This document shows, piece after piece, positions 33,879-39,913 of a stretch of 51,598 bases of DNA. Within the stretch, counting starts at the first letter, position 1. The number at the start of each line of letters is the position of its first letter. The translations under genes were made by a program, and so were the position numbers. The notes under the pieces were generated by a model. The model was not told the origin of the DNA. It did no database searches and saw only the letters and a list, made by a program, of their open reading frames with translations. Source of the DNA: DAORHV01 sp964448405 (GTDB lineage: Bacteria > Patescibacteriota > Gracilibacteria > Peribacterales > Peribacteraceae); assembly GCA_964448405.1 (NCBI GenBank), contig CAYUVW010000009.1:1-51598 (forward strand). Direction: 5' to 3'.

Positions 33879-35188
33879 GACTTCTTGAGTGCTGCCAGTA
33901 ACTCGCGCGCAACCAGGCGTTCGTCCCAGGGAATCAGTCCGCCTCGTGTTTGCATTGTTTGGCAGGCCCCCATTCCGCACAACACCACACTGTCGCCGGG
34001 TTTGGCCTGACTGAGCAGGAACGCGATTGCTTCCCGTCGGTCCGGAATTTTGTGACCCTCGGCCTTGGCGGTATCCACTCCGGCCCAGACTTCCTCGATG
34101 ATCTTGTTTGTATCCTCGGTGACGGTTTCATCGGTTGAAACAACAACGACATCCGCCAATGCACTGCAGATGCTTCCGATCACCGGACGTTTTTCGCGCA
34201 TACGGTTGCCGCACGCGCCGGTGAGCACCAAGACGCGTCCGCCGGTTTTGGTCATCGCGCGGACTGCAGAGAGCGTTTTCTCATACGCAAGCGGCGTGAC
34301 CGTGAAGTCCACGAACACTGAAAATTGCTGCCCCTCGTCGATGCGTTCCAGTCGGCCTGGTACGCCCTTGAAGCCCGCTACACCCTGCGCGCAAACGCTC
34401 AGCGGAACGCCGACGGCGTGAGCACTTCCAATGGCACACAGTGCGTTTTCCAAATTGAATAATCCGGGTACATGCAGCTTCAGCGGGTACGTTTTGCCGT
34501 GCTGATCATGCATGATGGCCGAAACGGAATTCGGTCCTGCCTGGATGTCGGTCAACCAGAGTGAGACGTCGCAGCCGGAAAACGGTCCGGGTTTGCCGGT
34601 GCCGTCGTAGCCGAACGTCTTGGTGCTTGGAATGTTTTTATAGGACTCGAATGTCTGGTCGCAAACATTCAGCACTTTCGTGCCCGCACCTCCAAGCATG
34701 CGGAAGAGCAGGCCTTTATCGGCGCGGTATTGCTCCATGCTGCCGTGGTAGTCCAGGTGTTCAAGCGATGTATTGGTAATGGCGGCGACTTCGGGCTTCA
34801 TGGGGCCGAGTCTGCCTTGCACCAGTCCGTGCGATGCCGCTTCAGCGACGAAGAACTCGCAACCGGCATCGGCGCACTTCTTCAAAAATCGCTGGAAAGG
34901 CGCATGCTCAATGGACGTCATGTGCGTTTCGTTCCAATCGACTTGGTCGTTCACTTGGAAAAACGTGGTACTGGCCGCGCCGACTGTTTTTTGTGCCGCA
35001 CGCAAAATGCATGCCGTCATGCCGGTAACGGTTGTTTTGCCGTCGGTTCCGGTAACACCGATGATCCGCATCTTTCGGCTGGGAAAGCCGTTGCGCAATG
35101 AGGCCTTCCAACCTTTGGACCGATGCCACGCCAGCCGAAAAAGATGTCGGTCGGGAATGGCGCGTTTTACGAGGCTTTTGAGTCGCAC
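33875..35188 (-). CDS. MurE-like Mur ligase lacking the N-terminal domain
   Basis: ATP-dependent peptide ligase of the MurC-F family. P-loop GVTGTDGKTTVTG at about 43-55, then the central-domain TNTSLEHLDYHGSMEQYR and the C-terminal PGRLERIDEGQQFSVFVDF and VLTGACGNRMREKR. These fit MurE best. Two oddities: the usual ~90-residue UDP-MurNAc-binding domain is replaced by ~40 basic, partly hydrophobic residues, and the amino-acid-selecting DNPR position reads DETV (STDETVTEDTNKII). The third amino acid used is therefore unclear. GTG start, TATCCT 6 nt upstream inside the preceding gene. Confidence 0.85.
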   Translation of the reverse strand: MRLKSLVKRAIPDRHLFRLAWHRSKGWKASLRNGFPSRKMRIIGVTGTDGKTTVTGMTACILRAAQKTVGAASTTFFQVNDQVDWNETHMTSIEHAPFQRFLKKCADAGCEFFVAEAASHGLVQGRLGPMKPEVAAITNTSLEHLDYHGSMEQYRADKGLLFRMLGGAGTKVLNVCDQTFESYKNIPSTKTFGYDGTGKPGPFSGCDVSLWLTDIQAGPNSVSAIMHDQHGKTYPLKLHVPGLFNLENALCAIGSAHAVGVPLSVCAQGVAGFKGVPGRLERIDEGQQFSVFVDFTVTPLAYEKTLSAVRAMTKTGGRVLVLTGACGNRMREKRPVIGSICSALADVVVVSTDETVTEDTNKIIEEVWAGVDTAKAEGHKIPDRREAIAFLLSQAKPGDSVVLCGMGACQTMQTRGGLIPWDERLVARELLAALKKS

Positions 35189-35526
35189 GAAGCCAGGATA
35201 CCACGCGTGATCCTGATGTCATCCGCAATGGCGGCTTTCAACGCCTCTGCGTCGGGAAAATCCCGAACATCGCGAATGCGCGCCAGGATGACGATGTCGA
35301 TGCGCTCCGGTACATCGTCAATGTGCGAATCCAGTACGTGTACTTCCAGCGATTCGGAATCGTTGAATACCAAACGCGGACCATAGTGCAACGCACCGTC
35401 GTAGCTTTTGCCGTCCAATCCGACGCGACACACGTAAATGCCGTGTTCCAAGCTTTTCGGTGCATCGGAAAGATCCATGTTGATCGTCGGAACCTTCAAT
35501 CCGCGACCGCGACCTGCCCCCCGCAC
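35167..35526 (-). CDS. Stand-alone riboflavin kinase (flavokinase domain)
   Basis: The motif GAGRGRGLKVPTINM corresponds to the flavokinase GxGRGxxLGFPTAN box, followed by HGIYVCRVGLDGKSYDGALH and LEVHVLDSHIDDVPERIDI. It makes FMN from riboflavin. The FAD-synthetase domain of usual RibF is missing. The start is uncertain: GTG at 35526 gives 119 residues, but the conserved strand begins a few residues earlier, so an upstream start overlapping the next gene (up to 35700) is possible. A TATAAT lies at about 27 nt before the GTG. Its 3' end overlaps the Mur ligase gene by 22 bp. Confidence 0.72.
   Translation of the reverse strand: MRGAGRGRGLKVPTINMDLSDAPKSLEHGIYVCRVGLDGKSYDGALHYGPRLVFNDSESLEVHVLDSHIDDVPERIDIVILARIRDVRDFPDAEALKAAIADDIRITRGILASCDSKAS
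35195..35200 (-). promoter_or_regulatory. -10 element of the Mur ligase gene
   Basis: TATCCT on the minus strand, 6 nt before the GTG at 35188, lying inside the 3' end of the riboflavin kinase gene. Confidence 0.4.
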
Positions 35527-35554
35527 GGTGCGTGCGGAAAAGCGGAGAGCGGGA

Positions 35555-36064
35555 TTATACAGTGGCGGGAGGAGTTCCAGGGGGCGTTGTGGGAGCGGGG
35601 GTCTGCGCAGGAGCAACTGCAGGAGTTTGCGGTGGCTCACGTCGGCTTCGTAGGTCTTGCATGATATCACCAAGTCTGCGTGGGTCACCATTCGCTCCAA
35701 GATTCACGGCCTGTCGTACATCGGCAACCGAGGCACGCATTTTGGCCACACTGGAGTTGCCGCCCGGCATGGGAATGGGAATCAATGATGCAAGTTGCAA
35801 GCCGGTCTTTATGCCGCCGACTGCGAGCATGGAGCTGAACTTCAAAATCCACTCGGTCGGTCGCAGTACCAGCAGCTTCAGGCCGAGTGATCCGCCGTTT
35901 TTCAGTGCGGAGAATGTCATGGCACCCGGTATGTCGAATGCACTTTTGTTGCCGGCGGCTTTCGTATCGTTTAAGACGTTTTTGCCACTGGTTCGCACAT
36001 CCTGCAGCGCACGCTTTGCCTCGCGACCGACGAATCCTGCAGCGCCTTCGATTCCTGGTGACAT
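35555..36064 (-). CDS. Hypothetical protein with Pro-rich tail (169 aa)
   Basis: A soluble or weakly membrane-associated protein. The N-terminal half is charged (GREAKRALQDVRTSGKNVL), the middle has two moderately hydrophobic stretches (GLKLLVLRPTEWILKFSSML, GIKTGLQLASLIPIP), and the tail is Pro/Thr/Ala-rich (TPAVAPAQTPAPTTPPGTPP). No family recognised. It lies between aquaporin and riboflavin kinase, all on the minus strand. Confidence 0.7.
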   Translation of the reverse strand: MSPGIEGAAGFVGREAKRALQDVRTSGKNVLNDTKAAGNKSAFDIPGAMTFSALKNGGSLGLKLLVLRPTEWILKFSSMLAVGGIKTGLQLASLIPIPMPGGNSSVAKMRASVADVRQAVNLGANGDPRRLGDIMQDLRSRREPPQTPAVAPAQTPAPTTPPGTPPATV

Positions 36065-36093
36065 AAAAACTGGAGAGGTGTAAATCTCTCCAG
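36065..36093 (-). terminator. Terminator of the aquaporin gene overlapping the next promoter
   Basis: Minus strand CTGGAGAG, 8-nt loop, CTCTCCAG, then TTTTT that runs directly into the ATG of the 169-aa gene. It lies about 30 bp past the aquaporin stop. The 5' arm contains the last bases of the TATACT of the next gene. Confidence 0.65.
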
Positions 36094-36097
36094 TATA
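36092..36097 (-). promoter_or_regulatory. -10 element of the 169-aa gene
   Basis: TATACT on the minus strand, overlapping the 5' arm of the terminator hairpin. The predicted start is about 36085, inside the hairpin loop, so the new transcript lacks the 5' arm and would escape termination. Confidence 0.5.
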
Positions 36098-36123
36098 CCA
36101 GAAAGCGGTGTTTAGCGCACGTC

Positions 36124-36732
36124 TTAGGCCTGTACGCTGTTCACATACTTGTAGACCCAGGCGGCTGCAACAGCTCCGACGATGGGAGCGAGCAAATACA
36201 TCGGCGAAACGGAACCGATGCCGATGGCGACTGCCGGATTCAGTACGCCATTGCTGGCGACGGAGGCGGCCAAAATGCCGAGCAGCAGCGAAGTGCCGAT
36301 GGTCAAACCGGAAGCGGCCGTGTGCACGCGGCCGTGGACGACGGCTGAAATGCCGAAGACCAGCATGAATGCACCCATTGCCTCAGCGACGCCAATGCGC
36401 AGCGTGTTGGCCACCAAGATGGTCGGCATGAAACCCGTGCCGTAGGTCTTGGCGACCCACATGGCGGCTAAAGCACCGGCAATTTGAACCACGATGTAGA
36501 CCAATGCATCTACAGGAGAAATCTTGCGGATGCTGGCGAGTGCCACGGTGACGGCCGGATTCAAGTGGGTTCCGGAAATGTTGCCGACGGTGTAGACGAA
36601 CAGGCCTACGGTCAGTCCGGCGATGATCGGCGTGGCCAACGGAAAGTCGCTGGTCAGTGATAGGGTCACGAGCAACGTGAGCGCGAAGGTGCCGATGAAT
36701 TCGGCAAGATATTTCGGAAGATTCTTCATCAT
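36124..36732 (-). CDS. Aquaporin / MIP family channel
   Basis: This 202-residue channel has six hydrophobic helices and both pore NPA motifs: GTHLNPAVTVAL in the first half and NGVLNPAVAIGI in the second. The N-terminus YLAEFIGTFALTLLV matches the AEFxGT signature of the family. It conducts water or small neutral solutes; glycerol versus water type is not decided here. The leader is pyrimidine-rich and shares a 15-base stretch with the groEL leader. Start codons ATG ATG. Confidence 0.93.
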   Translation of the reverse strand: MMKNLPKYLAEFIGTFALTLLVTLSLTSDFPLATPIIAGLTVGLFVYTVGNISGTHLNPAVTVALASIRKISPVDALVYIVVQIAGALAAMWVAKTYGTGFMPTILVANTLRIGVAEAMGAFMLVFGISAVVHGRVHTAASGLTIGTSLLLGILAASVASNGVLNPAVAIGIGSVSPMYLLAPIVGAVAAAWVYKYVNSVQA

Positions 36733-36756
36733 AGAAAAGAAGGGAAGGGGAGTGGA

Positions 36757-37278
36757 TTAGATTGTAACACCGGTTCCCGTTGCGTTCCCAGGCTTCCGTA
36801 ACTCGAAGTAGCCGAGCGCAAACGGGTAGCCCGGTACAAGTCGCAAATGAACTTTGCCAAGAAAGTGCCCTGGTTCGATTTCCACGATTTCGTCGGTGAC
36901 GAGCTTGAGCCACTCCGGGTTGCCGCTGACGTTGTAATCCAGCTTCAAAACGTCCAGTTGCGCATCGCGCAGTCCTTTTGCCGGGTACAGCGCGAACGGA
37001 TACAGACGTTCGAGCTTGTCGCCTTCGCCGAAGCGGTTCAATCCGGCCTTTTTAGAGCGAATGAATTCCTTTCCGCGCCAGTTGCCGGCGTAGCCCGAAA
37101 CCGTACCGATGTACGGCCCGTCCGGAAGCTCGGCAGGTGCTTTCCCCTTCAGAAACGTTGTTTGGAGTTCGCCGTGTTGCGTGCTCCAAGTGACTGCAAT
37201 TCCCAGTCCCATAATCACGGCGAAGACAAGGAAAAGAATGATTCCGACCGGCTTGGCGATCGCTTTCAGGATGTGCAT
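36757..37278 (-). CDS. Membrane-anchored hypothetical protein (173 aa)
   Basis: N-terminal anchor at about residues 12-32 (GIILFLVFAVIMGLGIAVTW), then a soluble domain of about 135 residues (GPYIGTVSGYAGNWRGKEFI, VLKLDYNVSGNPEWLKLVTD, IVEIEPGHFLGKVHLRL). The end of that domain resembles lipocalin-like or DUF4334-type small enzymes, but no family is certain. The start at 37278 is supported by TATCAT 7 nt upstream. It precedes aquaporin on the same strand with 24 bp between. Confidence 0.75.
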   Translation of the reverse strand: MHILKAIAKPVGIILFLVFAVIMGLGIAVTWSTQHGELQTTFLKGKAPAELPDGPYIGTVSGYAGNWRGKEFIRSKKAGLNRFGEGDKLERLYPFALYPAKGLRDAQLDVLKLDYNVSGNPEWLKLVTDEIVEIEPGHFLGKVHLRLVPGYPFALGYFELRKPGNATGTGVTI

Positions 37279-37285
37279 GGCTGCC

Positions 37286-37291
37286 ATGATA
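37286..37291 (-). promoter_or_regulatory. -10 element of the 173-aa gene
   Basis: TATCAT on the minus strand, 7 nt before the ATG at 37278. Confidence 0.45.
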
Positions 37292-37318
37292 GCAGGACTC
37301 ATATTTTGTATTTGCAAG

Positions 37319-37357
37319 AAACCGGCGAAGGCAGGCTCCGCCTGCCTGGAGCCGCAC
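37319..37357. repeat. 39-bp repeat downstream of tRNA-Ser(UGA)
   Basis: Identical over 39 bp to 43213-43251, which lies downstream of the other tRNA-Ser gene. The core is the hairpin GGCAGGC-tcc-GCCTGCC. It may be a stop or processing signal, or a REP-like element. Confidence 0.75.
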
Positions 37358-37419
37358 CACTTTCGGAAGAGAGAGCCCGCGAGAGAGAAACCGAAGGTTT
37401 CGCTTTCGCGAGTTTCAAC

Positions 37420-37509
37420 TGGCGGAAGGGGAGGGATTCGAACCCTCGAACCCCGTGAGGGGTTAACAGTTTTCAAGACTGTCGCCATCGACCACTCGGC
37501 CACCCTTCC
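37420..37509 (-). tRNA. tRNA-Ser (anticodon TGA)
   Basis: 90-nt class II tRNA. Acceptor GGAAGGG pairs with CCCTTCC, the D-arm region is GGCCGAGTGGTCGATGGC, the anticodon arm is CAGTCTTGAAAACTG (TGA), there is a long variable arm (CCCCTCACGGGG), the T-arm is GGGTTCGAATCCC, and CCA is encoded. The -10 hexamer TATACT ends 8 nt before the mature 5' end. Confidence 0.96.
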
Positions 37510-37517
37510 ACATCGTG

Positions 37518-37523
37518 AGTATA
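37518..37523 (-). promoter_or_regulatory. -10 element of tRNA-Ser(UGA)
   Basis: TATACT, only 8 nt before the first base of the mature tRNA (37509). Confidence 0.55.
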
Positions 37524-37574
37524 CCCAAAGATCATGTGAAATACTTTGTCGGCTGCCCTGCAGTGGTTCCCGGA

Positions 37575-37603
37575 TTGAAGAAATTCATTTTTTCGGCTAT
37601 ACT
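37575..37603 (+). promoter_or_regulatory. Promoter of the membrane protein-prepilin operon
   Basis: TTGAAG (37575-37580), 17 nt, TATACT (37598-37603); ATG at 37625. The leader is about 14 nt. AAGGA occurs but is too close to the transcript start to serve well. Confidence 0.65.
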
Positions 37604-37624
37604 ATAAGGAAATATCAACACAAT

Positions 37625-38227
37625 ATGAGTGCTTTTCTTCTGAGTATTGCGGACCAGATAAGCTCGTCGACTGCTTTGCAGATTTTTTCCGCAAGTACCA
37701 GTCTGCTGCTTATTGCGTTGCTGGGTTTGGTTTGGGCAAGAGCTGTGCATTGGACCTTTCTTGATTCCATGCCATTAAGCCGAGTGGAGTGGGAGCATCC
37801 GGTGCTGCCCTCTTTGCGTCGCATCGGTTTGCAGGCTGCAGCCTTTCTTTGTGTATTCATCGCGGTTGGTGCCACACAGCAACGCCTCACAGACGAGCCG
37901 TTTCAGATCATCCGGCAATTCGGGCCCGTGCTCATTCTTGCGGCAATCGGCATTGCGGCCGAGCTGCATACATCGATCCGGGTCCACATCTACGGGCTGG
38001 CACTCAGCCTTGGAACGGCCATTGGCCTTAGCATTGCTTCGCTTGCGACGTTGGCGACGCTTTCAGTGGCGGGCATTGCGTCATCGCTGTTCCTGAGCGG
38101 CGCCGTCGTACTGCTGTTGTCGGTGCAAATGTTGCACCGAGACACCACGAAGCATTGGCCGATTCCCGCACATGCACTGCTGATTCTCGCGGCAATACTG
38201 TGGGCGTATTTCCACACTGTGATGTGA
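37625..38227 (+). CDS. Integral membrane hypothetical protein (200 aa)
   Basis: Five or six hydrophobic helices (for example TSLLLIALLGLVWARAVHW, GLQAAAFLCVFIAVGA, VLILAAIGIAAELHT, SLSIASLATLATLSVAGIAS written in parts). No family recognised. It overlaps the prepilin gene by GTGA (stop TGA inside GTG start context), so the two are translationally coupled and may work together in pilus assembly. That is inference from context only. Confidence 0.75.
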   Translation: MSAFLLSIADQISSSTALQIFSASTSLLLIALLGLVWARAVHWTFLDSMPLSRVEWEHPVLPSLRRIGLQAAAFLCVFIAVGATQQRLTDEPFQIIRQFGPVLILAAIGIAAELHTSIRVHIYGLALSLGTAIGLSIASLATLATLSVAGIASSLFLSGAVVLLLSVQMLHRDTTKHWPIPAHALLILAAILWAYFHTVM

Positions 38228-39522
38228 GCAAACGCCTGAACCAACGACCGGCATTCACGCTTCTTGAACTGCTGTTGGTCTTGGGCGTGGTCGGTATTTT
38301 GGCATCAATTGTGATTGTGGCGATCAATCCGTCGCAGCAGCTGGAGAGTGCGCAGAATGCCAAGCGTAAAAGCATGGTTCGCGAACAAGAAAATGCGATG
38401 ATGCAGTATTTGATCGGCGAAGGACGGCAACCTGCGGTAGGAATACCGACCGGCGAACAGCAGGCAAAAGCCATATGCCAATCCAGCGTGCATCATGCTT
38501 CCTGCATCAACCTCGATGCCCTCGTCCCGGAGTACGTTGCGGCGCTGCCAGTGGATTCCAGCATGACGGGAGTCTTGGTGACCGGCTACCGCGTCTACAA
38601 TGACAATGCGTTGCGGCCGCATGTTTGCTCGGACTATTTACCGAATGACGCCAGGCGTTGCAGCGCATCCGCCGTGGTGGTGGAGGAAGAAGTGCCCCCG
38701 CCGGCTTCTTCTGCTGCTTCAAGTGAATCTTCCAGTGCCTCGGCCAGTTATGATTTCGGCATTGCGCTCGATTCGCAGAACATTGCATGTCAGTACCAGC
38801 CGTACAGCTACGGCTCGCACACTGCCATGGAGTGCACGCATAGCTTCGACGTACGCGTAACCAACAATACGCTGGCAACGAATGGCACATCGTTTACCAT
38901 TTCCTTGCCGGTCGCTGGCAATAATTACGCCAATGGAATGCCGTGCTCCATTATGAGCAATTTGGCGACATGCACCATCAACAACATTCCTGCTGGTTCA
39001 TCGACAATGGAGAGTTTCGTTATGCGCATCATTGGCGGCGCCACATTCGACTCGCAACTGCCGTTTTCCGTCGATCTTCCGGCCGGAGACAACGTTGCTG
39101 GCAACGATTCGGTGAACGGAACACTGACGGTTCAGTCGCGTTGTGGAGATGCCTTCACGAGCGGATCCGAGTCATGCGATAGCGGCGGCGTGAATACGTA
39201 CGCCTGCGACAGTGATTGCACAAACGTGTTGTGTTCGGATGGCATCTTGAATGCAGTGGCCGGAGAACAGTGTGACGATGGCAATATGTCACAGGGCGAC
39301 GGCTGCAACAGCTCGTGCCAAATCGAGGTGTGTGGCAACAGTGTCGTCGATGCAGGTGAGGCGTGCGACATGGGCACCAGCGACAGTATTTCGTGCGATG
39401 GCGACTGTTCCACTGCCACGTGCGGAGACGGGCACATTAATGCACCGGCAGGCGAAAGCTGCGAGGACGGCAATACCAACAGCGGCGACGGCTGCAGCAG
39501 CACGTGCACGATCGAATACTAG
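38224..39522 (+). CDS. Type IV prepilin-like protein fused to DUF4215 Cys-rich repeats (432 aa)
   Basis: GTG start in a 4-bp GTGA overlap with the upstream gene. The N-terminus SKRLNQRPAFTLLELLLVLG is a class III prepilin signal: cleavage is expected between Ala10 and Phe11, with Glu at mature position 5; Gly at -1 is replaced by Ala. A pilin-like helix and head follow to about residue 155, then a Ser linker (PPASSAASSESSSASAS), a beta-sandwich like DUF11 (about 175-305), and about four Cys-rich DUF4215 repeats (for example GEQCDDGNMSQGDGCNSSC). The combined layout suggests a pilus-tip or surface adhesin. Confidence 0.88.
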   Translation: MSKRLNQRPAFTLLELLLVLGVVGILASIVIVAINPSQQLESAQNAKRKSMVREQENAMMQYLIGEGRQPAVGIPTGEQQAKAICQSSVHHASCINLDALVPEYVAALPVDSSMTGVLVTGYRVYNDNALRPHVCSDYLPNDARRCSASAVVVEEEVPPPASSAASSESSSASASYDFGIALDSQNIACQYQPYSYGSHTAMECTHSFDVRVTNNTLATNGTSFTISLPVAGNNYANGMPCSIMSNLATCTINNIPAGSSTMESFVMRIIGGATFDSQLPFSVDLPAGDNVAGNDSVNGTLTVQSRCGDAFTSGSESCDSGGVNTYACDSDCTNVLCSDGILNAVAGEQCDDGNMSQGDGCNSSCQIEVCGNSVVDAGEACDMGTSDSISCDGDCSTATCGDGHINAPAGESCEDGNTNSGDGCSSTCTIEY

Positions 39523-39526
39523 GTTG

Positions 39527-39850
39527 CTAGCGAACGCTCTCGCCGATCCATTGTGCAAACAGATGTGCTGCCGACTGCACCGGCAATTCCAAGATGCACG
39601 GGTTTTCATAGCCGTGTAGCGACTGAATGCGCTGCATGGTCCTCTCAGCTTTTGCTCGGGTGGTTTTCAATAAGACCGGCGTTTCGGTGGCAACAGTTTC
39701 CTTTCCTTCCCAGAAATAGATCGACTCGATCTCCGGCAGAATATTTGCGCACGCAACAAGTTTTTCGTCGAGCAACATCTTGGAAATGCGTCGGGCCTCG
39801 GCGCGATCTTTGGTCGTAATGTACAGAACGGATAACGTTGGAATAGCCAT
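39527..39850 (-). CDS. cutA: CutA-like divalent-ion tolerance protein
   Basis: The 107-residue length is usual for CutA1. Motifs: VLYITTKDRAEARRISKMLL, VACANILPEIESIYFWEGK, ETPVLLKTTRAKAE, YENPCILELPV. CutA forms very stable trimers with PII-like fold; the link to metal tolerance is not settled. The start at 39850 gives the family N-terminus. It is convergent with the prepilin gene (4 bp apart) and divergent from the Ca2+-type ATPase. Confidence 0.93.
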   Translation of the reverse strand: MAIPTLSVLYITTKDRAEARRISKMLLDEKLVACANILPEIESIYFWEGKETVATETPVLLKTTRAKAERTMQRIQSLHGYENPCILELPVQSAAHLFAQWIGESVR

Positions 39851-39893
39851 ATGTTTATGGAGAGGAGGCGGAGGCTGTGGTAGGCTCCGAATG

Positions 39894-39899
39894 TATTCT
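39894..39899 (+). promoter_or_regulatory. -10 element of the Ca2+-type ATPase gene
   Basis: TATTCT, 14 nt before the ATG at 39914. The short leader is pyrimidine-rich (ACCTTCTCTTTCC). Confidence 0.45.
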
Positions 39900-39913
39900 A
39901 ACCTTCTCTTTCC

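Noticed and set aside
36065..36097. Attenuator/riboswitch before the 169-aa gene
   Set aside because: The predicted transcript start lies in the hairpin loop, so the new RNA lacks the 5' arm. The hairpin is better explained as the terminator of the upstream aquaporin gene.
39132..39509. Minus-strand Ser/Pro-rich frame inside the prepilin-DUF4215 gene
   Set aside because: Antisense of the Cys/Gly/Asp-rich DUF4215 codons; no start context or family.
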